From NCBI RefSeq assembly GCF_008923205.2, contig NZ_WBMS02000020.1, positions 94,620 to 158,619 on the forward strand: DNA of 64,000 nt, read 5' to 3'. The notes under the pieces were generated by a model, which did no database searches, was not told where the DNA came from, and was given only the letters and a program-made list of their open reading frames with translations. Of this stretch, positions 41,959 through 51,916 are shown piece after piece. The DNA comes from Actinomadura physcomitrii. GTDB lineage: Bacteria > Actinomycetota > Actinomycetes > Streptosporangiales > Streptosporangiaceae. Made by a program: the position numbers and the translations under genes. Within the stretch, counting starts at the first letter, position 1. Each line of letters opens with the position of its first letter.

Positions 41959-43416
41959 TCAGCCATCGATCTCGGCGTGCGAGGCCGCAGCGACCGGCTC
42001 AGGCGAGCCGCTCGAGACGACGCTCCGGCGGGCGGCCGGGATGGCGGCCGCGATGACCGCCGAGACCAGGGCGATGCCGCAGCCGATGATCAGGCCGGTA
42101 CGGAAGCCGTTCTCGGAAATGAGCGTGTAGCCGCCCAGGGTGACGGTCATCTGGGAGAGCACGACGCCGATCACGGCGGAGCCGATCGAGGTGCCCAGCG
42201 ACCGCATCAAGGTGTTGAAGCCGTTGGCGGCGGCGGTCTCCGACATCGGCACCGAACTCATGATCAGGGCGGGCATCGCCCCGTAGGCCAGGCCGACGCC
42301 GCTGTTGACGATCATGGCGGAGAGCATCAGTCCCCACGCGTGCCCCATGAGCGGCAGCGAGGCTCCGTAGCCGACGGCCAGCACCAGGGCACCGGCGATC
42401 AGGGTGAACTTCGGACCGCGAGCGTCGGTGAGCCTCCCGCCCAGCGGAGAGACGATCATCATCATGATGCCGCCGGGGGCCATCCACAGGCCGGTGGCCA
42501 AGATCGACTGACCCAGGCCGTAGCCGGTCTGCTCGGGGAACTGCAGCAGCTGGGGCATGATCAGCATCGAGGCGTACATGCCGAAACCGACGAACACCGA
42601 GGCGACGTTGCTCAGCAGTACCCGAGGGCGGGCCGTGGTGCGCAGGTCGATGATCGGCTGACGGGTGCGCAGCTCCCACAGCCCCCAGGCGAGCAGCACC
42701 ACCACGGCGGCGGCGAACAGGCCGAGCGTGGTACCCGAGCCCCAGCCCCAGTCGGCGCCCTTGGACACCGCCAGCAGCAGGGCGACCAGGCCCACGCCGA
42801 GACCGACCGCGCCGGGCGCGTCGAACCGCTCACCCCTCGCGGCGGCCGGGACGTCCGGGATCGTCAGCCAGAGCAGCACCGCGATCACCACGGCCAGAAC
42901 CGCCGATCCCCAGAACAACACGCGCCAGCTGGCGTATTCGGCGACAGCCGCGGCGATCGGCAGGCCCAAGCCGCCGCCGATGCCCATGGACGCGCTGACC
43001 AGCGCGATGGACGAGCTGAGCCGCTCCTCCGGGACCACGTCGCGCAGGAGCGCGATGCCGAGCGGCACCATGCCCATGCCCATGCCCTGCAGACCCCGGC
43101 CGATGATCATCGGCAGTACCGAGGACGAGAGGGCGCACACCACCGAGCCGGCCACCAGCGGCACCGAGCACGCCAGCAGCATCCGGCGCTTGCCGATCAG
43201 GTCGCCGAGGCGGCCGGAGACCGGCACGCACACCGCCGCCACCAGCAGAGTGACCGTGATCACCCAAGTCGCATTGGACGTACCGGTGTGCAGGATGCGG
43301 GGCAGCTCGCCGATGAGCGGGGTGACCAGAGTCTGCATGATCGCTGCCGTCGTGCCTGCCAGCGCCAGCACCGCGACGACGCCGTTCACGCGGGCCGTGG
43401 GCTGTGAAGCTTCCAT
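41959..43416 (-). CDS. DHA2-family MFS drug exporter
   Basis: A 485-residue transporter with 14 predicted membrane segments. MFS motif A is seen as GRLGDLIGKRRML near residues 68-80, motif C-like GPLAMG-type segment as GMGMGMVPLGIALL, and the DHA2 hallmark TTARPRVLLSNVASVFVGFGMYAS begins the second half. ATG 43416 follows AAGGAGG. The gene is complete, unlike the pump at 11931. It is divergent from a MarR regulator and probably expels a toxic compound under its control. Confidence 0.93.
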   Translation of the reverse strand: MEASQPTARVNGVVAVLALAGTTAAIMQTLVTPLIGELPRILHTGTSNATWVITVTLLVAAVCVPVSGRLGDLIGKRRMLLACSVPLVAGSVVCALSSSVLPMIIGRGLQGMGMGMVPLGIALLRDVVPEERLSSSIALVSASMGIGGGLGLPIAAAVAEYASWRVLFWGSAVLAVVIAVLLWLTIPDVPAAARGERFDAPGAVGLGVGLVALLLAVSKGADWGWGSGTTLGLFAAAVVVLLAWGLWELRTRQPIIDLRTTARPRVLLSNVASVFVGFGMYASMLIMPQLLQFPEQTGYGLGQSILATGLWMAPGGIMMMIVSPLGGRLTDARGPKFTLIAGALVLAVGYGASLPLMGHAWGLMLSAMIVNSGVGLAYGAMPALIMSSVPMSETAAANGFNTLMRSLGTSIGSAVIGVVLSQMTVTLGGYTLISENGFRTGLIIGCGIALVSAVIAAAIPAARRSVVSSGSPEPVAAASHAEIDG

Positions 43417-43469
43417 GTAGGGGGCCTCCTTGACCGTCGCGCCCGAGGGACCGGGCGCTCGTATGCACG

Positions 43470-43486
43470 ATACACACTGATTGTAT
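43470..43486. promoter_or_regulatory. Inverted repeat between exporter and MarR, likely operator
   Basis: ATACA-CACTGAT-TGTAT is an inverted repeat in the divergent promoter region, flanked by two direct ATGCAC copies (43463-43468 and 43488-43493). It is 54 bases upstream of the exporter start and about 100 bases upstream of the MarR start. Local AT-richness fits a promoter/operator. Confidence 0.5.
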
Positions 43487-43588
43487 GATGCACATAGTGT
43501 GGGTGATGCACCTCACTGGTGCGAGGATGGAGTGTTCGGTTCGATGGCCCGACGCGGGCAGGACGCAGAGCAGGAGGTGCGCGACCCC

Positions 43589-44071
43589 ATGGTGAGGCCC
43601 ACGCACGAGATCGAGTACGAGCAGATGCTGCTCAGCCGGCACGAGGTCCTGCGCCACCGGGCGGGTGCGCTGGAACGCAGCGCCTACATCCTGCTCAGCC
43701 GCATCCGGGTGCAGGGACCGATGTCGATCGGCGAGCTGAGCGAGGCCTTCGGGCTCGACGCGTCCACCCTCAACCGCCAGACCGCGGCGGCGATGCGCGC
43801 GGGACTCGTGGAGCGCATCCCCGATCCCGAGGGCGGCATCGCCCGCAAGTTCCGCATCACCGAGAAGGGCGAGCACCGGCTCGACGAGGAGCGCCGGGGC
43901 ATCATCGAAGGCCTGAACATGATCACGGCCGACTGGTCCGACGACGACATCGTCGCCTTCGCCGCCTACCTGAGGCGCTTCAACTCCGACATCGAACGGC
44001 TCGCCGGGCGGCCGTGGCCCCGCCCCGCCGCTCCCGACACGGACCTACCCAAGACGAAGCAGGCGGGTTGA
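43589..44071 (+). CDS. MarR-family transcriptional regulator
   Basis: A 160-residue winged-helix protein: helix region HRAGALERSAYILLSRI, recognition region GLDASTLNRQTAAAMRAGLVE (about residues 56-76) and wing EGGIARKFRITEKGE. ATG 43589 is chosen with GGAGG ten bases upstream; an ATG at 43544 is an alternative that adds 15 residues. Divergent from the DHA2 exporter and presumably its ligand-responsive repressor. Confidence 0.88.
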   Translation: MVRPTHEIEYEQMLLSRHEVLRHRAGALERSAYILLSRIRVQGPMSIGELSEAFGLDASTLNRQTAAAMRAGLVERIPDPEGGIARKFRITEKGEHRLDEERRGIIEGLNMITADWSDDDIVAFAAYLRRFNSDIERLAGRPWPRPAAPDTDLPKTKQAG

Positions 44072-44149
44072 CGACGAGCGGACCGAGCCGATCACCAGGG
44101 CTCGCCCGCGCGATGTACCTGGTCCTCGACGACGCCATCGGCCGGCTCT

Positions 44150-45590
44150 GACACCGGCTGGCATCATCGGCGGGGCGGGGACGGCGATTGGCGTGCCCTT
44201 CGGTCTGTGGGTGGCGACGTCCCACAACTGCAGCGCCCCATCCTCGCTATCGTCTCGGCCCCGCTGGGGCCGGGCAGGACCGCTATCTCAGGTCGCGCCG
44301 CGGCGGCCAGCATGGCGTGTCTGGCTTCGGCCGTGTGTCCGATCCGCCATGCGGCGACGCTCTCCAGCGCCGCGACGGTGGGGTCGGTGCCGCCCATGGC
44401 TTCGCTCTTGGCGGCCAGAAGGTCGGCGATCGCGATGTCTCGCCGGTGATCGGCGATCTGGCCGGCGTGTACGGCCCACGCCGCGACCGCACCGACCCCC
44501 AGGAGGAGCACGCAGAGTGTGGCGACGAGACTCTGGCGCACCCGCCTGCGTCGGCGGTGCGCCCGGCCACTGGCCCGGATGAAGGCAAGCTCACTCTGGC
44601 TGAGCGGCGGGTGGCAGGCTGGGTCGGCGGCGATCCGGCCGACCGCGGCTCGGGACCGGGAGCGCGCCTCACCGAGAAGGACCTCGACCAGGTCCGCGTC
44701 GATGCTGGATCCGATCTGTGCCACGGGCGCCGTGACGGCCATCCGCAACTGCCGCTCGGTCATCGCGGTGACCAGGTAGCGATGCTGAACGGACGCCGCG
44801 AGGCCCGGGTATTCGGCGCAGCGCGCCTCGAAGTCCGCGCGCACCACCAGTACCACCAGCGCGGGGGGTTCTTGACCGCCGGTCGCGGTCGCGGCGGAGT
44901 GCAGCGCCGCCACGAAGGCTCGTCGCTCTTCCTCGTGTTCGCATTGCGTGAACAGCTGCTCGAACTGATCGACGATCAGCAGGACGCGCTTGCGCCCCTG
45001 GAGCGGCTGCGGCGCGTCCGCGTCCTTCGCTGCCGCGGCATGCCGAACGGTGAGGGCGAAGCCTGCCGGATCGGCCGCCAGATCCCGCCGTACGGCGGCG
45101 GCGCCGACACCCGCGATGGGCGCGATCCGTACCGCCAGCTCGTCCAACGGTGCCCGCGTGGGAGTGAGCATCAGGCATGGCCATGAAGCCGCTTCCGGCA
45201 CCGGGGTCAGCCCGGCGCCGCGCAGCCGCGGCAGCACACCCGCGCACAACGAGGACTTGCCCGCACCCGACACCCCGGGCACCACCAGCAGGCCGGAGTT
45301 CTCCAGATGCCGGTCCATCCGCTCCAGGACATGGCGGCGGCGATCTCCCGGCCGAAGAAGAAGCTCGCGTCCCTCTCCCCGAACGCGCTCAACCCCCTGT
45401 ACGGCGACTCGACCTCTCCCGACATTCCGACCAGCGGCGTTGTGGGTCCACTCGTCCAGGTGCGGTTATAGAAATAGTTGATCTGCGTAGAGTGCTCTCC
45501 GACCAGTACGCCCTCGGCCGCTCGAGCATCGACCATGTACGCCGCATCGCCCGGGTTGGACTCGGCGTCAGCGGGCACCGTCAAGCCCAC
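44150..45590 (-). pseudogene. Decayed nSTAND NTPase/WD40 protein with N-terminal amyloid-like motif
   Basis: From a GTG near 45590 the frame encodes YMVDARAAEGVLVGEHSTQ then INYF, then SPYRGLSAFGERDASFFFGRE, the hallmark of actinobacterial nSTAND ATPases. A frameshift near 45335 moves the reading to the frame with Walker A GVSGAGKSSL and LLIVDQFEQLFT (Walker B). The helical region after this has a large deletion, a transmembrane segment follows, and the first WD40 blade (LQLWDVATHRPKGTP) is in yet another frame at about 44200 before the gene ends abruptly. At least two frameshifts, one deletion and loss of the propeller make it non-functional. The family works in immunity-like or regulated-death signalling. 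Confidence 0.7.
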
Positions 45591-45594
45591 GCCT

Positions 45595-45838
45595 TCACCG
45601 CGAGGCCGTCCCGAAGGTGTTGTGCTGGGTCGGTCCGTCGCCGATCTGCACTCCGCCGGCGTTCCGCGCGTCCACAACGTACTTTCCGGCCGAAGACGAT
45701 GAGTCCGACACCGATTGGTCTGCACTCTCGGTCTCCGCGAGGCGGTCCTGCCGCTCCCCCACGCGTGTGGCAACCCCCAGAAGCACGGCGCCGACACCGG
45801 AGAGGCGAGGTGCGCCCGGCCGGCGGCGGGCTATCGCG
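45595..45838 (-). pseudogene. C-terminal remnant of a partner protein carrying the matching amyloid-like motif
   Basis: The last 75 or so codons of a protein whose start has been lost against the downstream end of the aldolase gene. A hydrophobic segment (SGVGAVLLGVATRVG) is followed by a Ser/Asp linker and YVVDARNAGGVQIGDGPTQH then NTF, close to the terminal stop at 45595. The motif matches the N-terminal one of the adjacent nSTAND protein (YxVDARxAxGVxxGxxxTQxNxF). Effector/receptor pairs with matching short amyloid motifs are known in bacteria; the effector domain itself is missing here. Confidence 0.5.
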
Positions 45839-46747
45839 TCAGAGTGCGAGCGTGTCGGCGGCGGTGTCGAGGACCTCTTGAACGTGGCGGGTCTCTGCGT
45901 CCGAGTATGGCCGGAACGGTGCGGATGGCCCCGTTTCAACCAAGCCGAGGACCGCGAGCGCCGCCTTCGTGGCGGCGATGCCCGGCCGGACGCGATGGAT
46001 GGCGGACAACCGGTCGAGGCCGGCCTGGATCTCCTCCGCGCGGTCGGTGTCGGCGTGCCGAACCGCCTCGAAGAGAGCAACACATGCGCCTGGCGCGAGG
46101 TTGCCGAAGCCGGGGGTGATGCCGGCGGCTCCCGCGCGCAGGCCGGCGACAAGGGCGGACTCCGCGCCCTGACTGACGGCGAACGCGGGGGACGTCTTCC
46201 CGATCCGGGCGAACGCGGCGAGCAGTTCCAGGTCTCCGCTGCTGTCCTTGATGCCGACGCAATGCGGTAGTGCGGCCATCTCGGCGGCCAAGTCCACCGA
46301 GATCGGATTGCCGGTGTATCGGGGGATGTTGTAGGCGACCCAGGGCGCTCCGAGCGCGTCCAGGGCGGCGAAGTGGTCGAGCAGTTCGGCGTCGTCGTGC
46401 CGGTAGTAGAACGGCGGGCTGATGACCAGTGCGTCGGCGCCGGCCGCCAGCGCCTCCCGGCCCCGGGCGACCGTCCGCCGGGTCGAGGCGGCGGTGACGG
46501 TCACGGTGACCGTCGCGGACGCGCCCGCGAGCCCCTTCCACGTCGTGGCGAGCTCGCGCACGTACTGCCGGATCTCCCCGGTCTCGACCGCGGTGCCCTC
46601 GCCGTTGCTGCCGAACAGCATGACGGAGGTGACGCCGGCGGCGGCCAGCCGTTCCATCAGGGTACGGACGCCCCCGGGGTCGGGTGCGCCGTCGCCGGCG
46701 AAGGACGTCACGAGCGGGACGGTCACGGTGGCGAGCAGGTGCGTCAT
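45839..46747 (-). CDS. DapA/NanA-family aldolase or synthase
   Basis: A 302-residue (beta/alpha)8 protein of the dihydrodipicolinate synthase/N-acetylneuraminate lyase family. The GxxGE block is GSNGEG near residues 45-50, the catalytic Tyr lies in YNIPRYTG (about 137-144), and the Schiff-base Lys in GIKDSSGD (about 163-170). ATG 46747 overlaps the ABC ATPase stop as ATGA. Within this cluster it should cleave or form a 2-keto acid sugar. It is not biosynthetic DapA by context; NanA, KDG aldolase or a related activity are options. Confidence 0.9.
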   Translation of the reverse strand: MTHLLATVTVPLVTSFAGDGAPDPGGVRTLMERLAAAGVTSVMLFGSNGEGTAVETGEIRQYVRELATTWKGLAGASATVTVTVTAASTRRTVARGREALAAGADALVISPPFYYRHDDAELLDHFAALDALGAPWVAYNIPRYTGNPISVDLAAEMAALPHCVGIKDSSGDLELLAAFARIGKTSPAFAVSQGAESALVAGLRAGAAGITPGFGNLAPGACVALFEAVRHADTDRAEEIQAGLDRLSAIHRVRPGIAATKAALAVLGLVETGPSAPFRPYSDAETRHVQEVLDTAADTLAL

Positions 46748-47538
46748 GCGGGGTCCTCGTAGGTCGGAGGAGCGGCCAGGTCCAGCACGGAGTCGAGCAG
46801 TGCCCTGGTATAGGAGTCCCGGGGGCGTTCGAAGATGTCGTCGGCCGGACCCTGCTCCACGACCCGGGCGCTGTGCATGACGACCACGCGATCGGCGATC
46901 TGGCGCACCACTCCGAGGTCATGGGTGATGAACAGCAGCGCCAGGCCGAGTTCGTCGCGGAGCCGGAGCAGCAGGGAGAGGATCTGGGTCTGCACCGAGA
47001 CGTCCAGGGCGGACACGGCCTCGTCGCAGACCAGGAGGCGCGGGCCGATGGAGATGGCCCGGGCGATGCTGACCCGCTGGGCCTGCCCGCCGGAGAGCTG
47101 CTCCGCAGTGCGGTCGAGCAGGCCGGCAGGCAACCCCACCCGGTCCATCAGCTGCACCAGTCCCGCCTCGGGGTCGGCGGGCCGGGCCGACGGGTGCGTC
47201 CGCCATCCCTCCGCGACGATCTTCCGGACGGTCAACCGCGGGTTCAGGGACGAGCGCGGGTCCTGGAACACCATCTGGATGTCGCGGCGCTGCGCCGTGG
47301 TGCGCCGGCCGGCCAGCACCGTGCCGTCGTGCGAGATCGATCCGCGGTCCGGGCGCAGCAGCCCGACGACCGCTCGGGCCAGCGTGGACTTGCCGGAGCC
47401 CGACTCGCCGACGACGGCCACGATCTCACCGCTGCCGATGGACAGGCTGACATCGTCGACGGCGGGCGTCTTCCTACGGGGATAGGTGATGGACACATCA
47501 CGTACGTCGAGCAACGGCTTGACCGCCGTCGATGTCAT
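46744..47538 (-). CDS. Dipeptide/oligopeptide-type ABC transporter ATPase (DppF-like)
   Basis: A 264-residue ATPase: Walker A GESGSGKSTL near residues 40-49, QMVFQDPRSSLNPR, signature LSGGQAQRVSIARA, Walker B LLVCDEAVSALD. ATG 47538 with GGAGG seven bases upstream overlaps the previous ATPase stop as ATGA. It is the second nucleotide-binding subunit of the importer; the C-terminal oligopeptide-transporter extension is short. Confidence 0.93.
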   Translation of the reverse strand: MTSTAVKPLLDVRDVSITYPRRKTPAVDDVSLSIGSGEIVAVVGESGSGKSTLARAVVGLLRPDRGSISHDGTVLAGRRTTAQRRDIQMVFQDPRSSLNPRLTVRKIVAEGWRTHPSARPADPEAGLVQLMDRVGLPAGLLDRTAEQLSGGQAQRVSIARAISIGPRLLVCDEAVSALDVSVQTQILSLLLRLRDELGLALLFITHDLGVVRQIADRVVVMHSARVVEQGPADDIFERPRDSYTRALLDSVLDLAAPPTYEDPA

Positions 47539-48539
47539 GGCCGCACCTCCTCTGCGTAATGGCATGCGCTCCACCGTCCCGTGCCGATCTCCCTCAGCTG
47601 CGGCTTGTCCGTAGCGCAGCGGTCCCGCGCCAGAGGGCAGCGCGGATGGAAGGCGCAGCCGCCGGGACGGTCGGACGGTTCCGGCGGCGTGCCGGGCAGC
47701 GGCGCCGGCAGGGCGACCCGGGCGCGCGGCGACGGGACGTTGCGCACCAGCGCCGCGGTGTACGGGTGCCGAGGGCTGGACAGCAGATCCCGCACCGGCC
47801 CGGTCTCGGCGATCCGTCCCGCGTACATGACGACGAGATCGGTGACGACATGCGAGATGACCCGCAGGTCATGGCTCACCAGCAGGAGCGCGAGACCGGA
47901 CTCGGCCCGTACCCGGGCCAGCAGGTGGAGGATGTGCTTCTGCACCGTGACGTCGAGCGCCGTGGTCGGCTCGTCGCAGAGAAGCAGTTCCGGCCGGCCG
48001 GCGAGCGCCAGCGCGATCATGGCGCGCTGCCGCTGGCCGCCGGACAGCTGGTGCGGGTAGTCGTTCGCGCGCTTCTCCGGGTCCGGCATGTCCACGCGCC
48101 GCAGCAGTTCGACGGCCGCGCGCGCCGCCTCGGCCCGGCCCAGCCCGTCGCGCACCCGCAGGATCTCGTCGATCTGGCGGCCGATGCGCTGGCGCGGATT
48201 CAGTGCCGCCAGCGGGTCCTGGAAGATCATCGCGACCTTCTTGCCCCGCGTCCCGCGGCGCGCGTCGGCGGACGCGGACAGTTGGTCGACGTCGTCGACC
48301 TCGACCGCCCCGGAGACGGCCAGCAGGCCGTCGGGCAGCAGGCCGATGGCTGCCAGGCTGGTCACGCTCTTGCCACTGCCGGACTCTCCGACGAGGCCCA
48401 CCGCACCGCCGCGCGGCACGGTGAGGCCGACGCCGTCGATCACCGTCGTGCCCGTTTCGGTCCGCACGACCAGGTCTCGCACGGCGAGCACGGGCCCTCC
48501 GCGGCCGGTCACGTCGATTCCCGCCTGCTGTGAACTCAC
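47535..48539 (-). CDS. Dipeptide/oligopeptide-type ABC transporter ATPase (DppD-like)
   Basis: A 334-residue ATPase with Walker A GESGSGKSVT near residues 48-57, IFQDPLAALNPR, signature LSGGQRQRAMIALAL, Walker B LLLCDEPTTALD and a C-terminal oligopeptide/dipeptide-transporter tail with the Cys-rich FeS-like block CAFHPRCPLARDRC. GTG 48539 overlaps the binding-protein stop as GTGA. Complete. Confidence 0.93.
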   Translation of the reverse strand: MSSQQAGIDVTGRGGPVLAVRDLVVRTETGTTVIDGVGLTVPRGGAVGLVGESGSGKSVTSLAAIGLLPDGLLAVSGAVEVDDVDQLSASADARRGTRGKKVAMIFQDPLAALNPRQRIGRQIDEILRVRDGLGRAEAARAAVELLRRVDMPDPEKRANDYPHQLSGGQRQRAMIALALAGRPELLLCDEPTTALDVTVQKHILHLLARVRAESGLALLLVSHDLRVISHVVTDLVVMYAGRIAETGPVRDLLSSPRHPYTAALVRNVPSPRARVALPAPLPGTPPEPSDRPGGCAFHPRCPLARDRCATDKPQLREIGTGRWSACHYAEEVRP

Positions 48540-50043
48540 GAAACGCTCACTGCGGAGAAGTCGGGCTGATAGTTGGACGAGGGTGTGAAGCCCTTGACCG
48601 AGCCGCGCCAGACGTAGGAGATCCGGACGTCCATCGGGTACATGCCGACCGCGTCGTTCCAAATGATCTGCTCCGCCTGGGCGTACAGGCCGGCGCGCTG
48701 TTTCGGGTCGGTCTTCGCGGCGGCGTCGGCGAGCAGGCCGTCCAGCTTCGGGTTGCAGTACCCGGTGCGCTCGGCCTTGCAGGTGTAGAGCCGGCCGAGG
48801 ACGTAGTCCGCGTCTCCGGTCGCGTCGCCGAGCGACTGCAGGTTGATGTCCCACTTCATGCCGAGCAGGTCGGACAGGTAGACCGACTTCTCCTTGATGG
48901 TCGGCGAGACCTTGACCCCGATCTTGGCGAAGTCGGCTGCGACGGCCTGCGCGAAGGGGGTGAACTCGGGGCCGCTGTAGGCCAGCTCGTAGTCCGGCCG
49001 AAGTCGAACCCGGCGGCCGAGAGCGCGGCCTTGGCGGCGTTCGGGTCATAGGCGACCGGCGACTGCGCGGCGAAGCCCGCGATCGTCGAGGGGACGGGCG
49101 CCTGCGCCGCCGTCCCGGTGGTCGGGTACAGCGACTTGATGATGGTCGCGTAGTCGACCGCCTGCCACAGCGCCCTGCGGACGCCGGCCTTGGCGAAGGC
49201 GGGGCGGCCGCTGTTGAACCACATGGTGTACTGGGCGTCGCTGGGAACGGTCTTGATGACGAGACCGTCCTGGCCCCCCAGTTCGGACACCTGGTCGTCG
49301 GGAAGTGACCAGGTGGCCTGGATCTCGCCGGTCTTCAGCGCGGTGACCCGCGCCGCGGTGTTGGCGATGTAGCGGATCACCACCTTCTTCAGCCCGGGCT
49401 TCGGGCCGTAGTAGTTCGGGTTCGGCACGAGCGTCAGGGACTGCCCCGGAGCGAACGCGGCGACCTCGAACGGGCCGGTGCCGGCCGGCTTGTTGAAGAA
49501 GTCCGGCTTGCCGGACTCCGCGGCGGGCAGGATCGACAGCGTGCTCAGCTTGCTGAGCATCGCGCCCTGGGGGGTGGAGGCGGTGAACGTCACCGAGTCG
49601 CCGCCCGGTGTGACGGTGACGCCGGCCCATACCGCGGCGAGCGGCCCCTTGAGGTCGACCACGCGGGCGACGCTGGCCTTCACGTCGGACGCGGAGAACG
49701 CCGTGCCGTCGGAGTACTTGACCCCCGGGCGCAGCTGGAACTTCCACGATCTGCCGTCGGCGCTCGGCGTCCAGCTCGTCGCGAGCCCGGGCTTGAACCC
49801 GGTTCCGTCCCGGACCACGAGGCTGGAGAAAATCTGCTTGGCCGCCAGCTGGGTTCCGTTGTCGGCCGACAGCTTGCCCTGCGGGTCGAGGCCGGTGATC
49901 TGGTACGGCCCCGCCACGGTCAGCTGGCCCGGCTTACCGCCGCCCGTGCCGCTGGTGCCCGAAGCGCACGCGGACAGCGCGGCGGCGGCGAGGGCGATGC
50001 CGCTCGTCAGCGCGGCGGCTCTTGCGAGATTGGACGAACTCAC
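48536..50043 (-). pseudogene. Family-5 extracellular solute-binding lipoprotein, broken by a one-base deletion
   Basis: From GTG 50043 (GGGAG six bases upstream) the leader reaches a lipobox LSAC near residue 27, and the family-5 peptide/sugar-binding fold runs to AALSAAGFDFG. There GGCCGGAC stands where GGCCCGGAC is needed (about 48998-49005): the frame shifts, and the rest (YTCKAERTGYCNPKLDGLLA..) continues in another frame to the normal end at 48536. Both halves read well, so the lesion is one base and may be a sequencing or assembly error. If real, the importer lacks its receptor. Confidence 0.8.
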
Positions 50044-50078
50044 GATGGACTCCCGTCTCGGGGGTGAGGAGTGCACTG

Positions 50079-50990
50079 CTACGGCCGGGAGCGGTTGCCG
50101 GCCGGATCGGTGATCCGGTCGCCGACGATGCCGATGGCCACGACCAGCACGGCCAGCAGGACGCCGGGGAGGGTGGATATCCACCAGGCGGTGTTGAGGT
50201 GGTCCTGACCGCTCGCGATGGTCTGGCCCCAGGACGCGGTCGACGGCGGCAGCCCGACGCCGAGGAAGCTGAGCCCGGCCTCGCTCACGATGATCAGGGA
50301 GAACTCGATGGTGGTGATCGCGACCGCCGGCCCGAGCACGAAGGGCAGCACGTGCCGGCCGATGATCCGCCACCACGGCACGCCGAGCACGCGCGCGGCC
50401 AGCACCCAGTCGCGTTCGCGCAGCGACAGCGCCGAGGCGCGGGCCACCCGGGCGAACGGGATCCAGCGGGTCACCGCGAGCGCGAAGACCACGTTGGTCA
50501 GCGTGTGCCCGAACAGCCCGGCGATGACGATGGCGAGCAGGATCGGCGGGAACGCCAGCTGGACGTCGATCACGCGCATGATCACCGCGTCGGCGGCGCC
50601 GCGGACGTATCCGCTGGCCAGGCCGACGACGACCCCGAAGACGCCGGCCGCCAGCACGGCGCACAGCCCGACGATCATCGACGTGCGGGCTCCGGCGATG
50701 AGCTGCGCGACCATGTCGCGGCCGAGGCCGTCGGTGCCCAGCCACGCGGTTCCGCCCGCGGCGGTGCGGGCGCCGGGGGCCAGCAGCCGGTCCTTGAGGT
50801 TCGAACTCACCGGGTCGTAGGGGTCGAGCACCGGCCCGAGCGCCGCGATCAGCACGTACCCGGCGATGATCGCCAGAGCCAGCCACCGGCCGGCGCGGCC
50901 CGTCCCGTTGCGGATCCGTCCGAGGACGGCGGCGTAGCCGCGCGGGCCCGCCGCGTCCGCGGCCGCCTTGTCGGTCAGGGTGGTGGTCAT
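50079..50990 (-). CDS. Dipeptide-type ABC transporter permease (DppC-like)
   Basis: A 303-residue permease with a short cytoplasmic N-terminus, six membrane segments and the family coupling block ASALSLRERDWVLAARVLGVP near residues 195-215; WLGTDGLGRDMVAQLIAGARTS is the DppC signature near 85-105. ATG 50990 overlaps the DppB-like stop as ATGA. It is a channel subunit of the importer. Confidence 0.93.
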   Translation of the reverse strand: MTTTLTDKAAADAAGPRGYAAVLGRIRNGTGRAGRWLALAIIAGYVLIAALGPVLDPYDPVSSNLKDRLLAPGARTAAGGTAWLGTDGLGRDMVAQLIAGARTSMIVGLCAVLAAGVFGVVVGLASGYVRGAADAVIMRVIDVQLAFPPILLAIVIAGLFGHTLTNVVFALAVTRWIPFARVARASALSLRERDWVLAARVLGVPWWRIIGRHVLPFVLGPAVAITTIEFSLIIVSEAGLSFLGVGLPPSTASWGQTIASGQDHLNTAWWISTLPGVLLAVLVVAIGIVGDRITDPAGNRSRP

Positions 50991-51916
50991 GCTCGGCCTC
51001 CCGTCCGGATGCGCGGGTCCAGCCGCAGGTAGAGAAGGTCGACGCACAGGTTGAGCACGACGACGATGCCGGCGATGAGCAGCGCCGCCGCCTGCACCAC
51101 GTTGTAGTCGCGGTTGTTGACGGCGGTGACGAGCAGCGACCCGATGCCGGGCCAGGAGTAGACGTTCTCGACCACGACATCGCCGCCGATGAGCGCGCCG
51201 ATCTGCAGGCCCACCACGGTCACGACGGGCAGCAGCGAGTTGCCGAGGATGTGCCCGAACAGGACCCGGCGCTCCGGAATTCCCTTGGAACGGGCCGTCC
51301 GCACGTACGCCTCGGCGGTGGACGCGGCCACCGCGCTGCGGGTCAGCCTCGCCACGATCGCGGTGAAGGGCATGGCCAGCGACACCGCGGGCAGCACGAG
51401 ATGGTCGATGCCGCCTGCGCCGGAACTCGGCAGCAGTCCCCATGTCCCGGCGAACAGCAGGATGAACATGATGCCGACCCAGAAGTTGGGGATCGCCTGC
51501 AGACCGAGCGTCGCCGCCGAGATGAGGCGGTCACGGAAGCGGCCGGGCCGCTGCCCGGCGTACGCGCCCAGTGGAAGCCCGACGACGAGGGCGAGCACGG
51601 TGGCCGCCAGGATCAGCTGCAGCGTCGCCGCCGTCTCGTGGAGCACGGCCGTCATGGCGGGCTGGGACAGGGTGGTGGAGTCGCCGAAGTCCAGCCGCGC
51701 CGCGTCGCCGAGGTAGTGCCAGTACTGCACGAAGAGCGGATCGTTGAGGCCCATCGACTGGCGCACGGCGGCGAGCTGCTCATGCGTCGCCGTGGCGCCG
51801 ACCAGCACCGTGGCCGGGTCACCGGGAGCCACGCGCACGAGCAGGAACATCAGGGTGACCGCGCCCCAGAGCACGAGCACGCCGATGCCGATCCGCTTGG
51901 CGATGAGGCGGCCCAT
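50987..51916 (-). CDS. Dipeptide-type ABC transporter permease (DppB-like)
   Basis: A 309-residue DppB-family permease: first helix near residues 8-28, then the external loop with PGDPATVLVGATAT, and the coupling block EAYVRTARSKGIPERRVLFGH near 205-225. The ATG at 51916 overlaps the stop of the FAD oxidoreductase as TGATG, so the gene is coupled to it. Standard length, no defects. Confidence 0.93.
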   Translation of the reverse strand: MGRLIAKRIGIGVLVLWGAVTLMFLLVRVAPGDPATVLVGATATHEQLAAVRQSMGLNDPLFVQYWHYLGDAARLDFGDSTTLSQPAMTAVLHETAATLQLILAATVLALVVGLPLGAYAGQRPGRFRDRLISAATLGLQAIPNFWVGIMFILLFAGTWGLLPSSGAGGIDHLVLPAVSLAMPFTAIVARLTRSAVAASTAEAYVRTARSKGIPERRVLFGHILGNSLLPVVTVVGLQIGALIGGDVVVENVYSWPGIGSLLVTAVNNRDYNVVQAAALLIAGIVVVLNLCVDLLYLRLDPRIRTGGRA

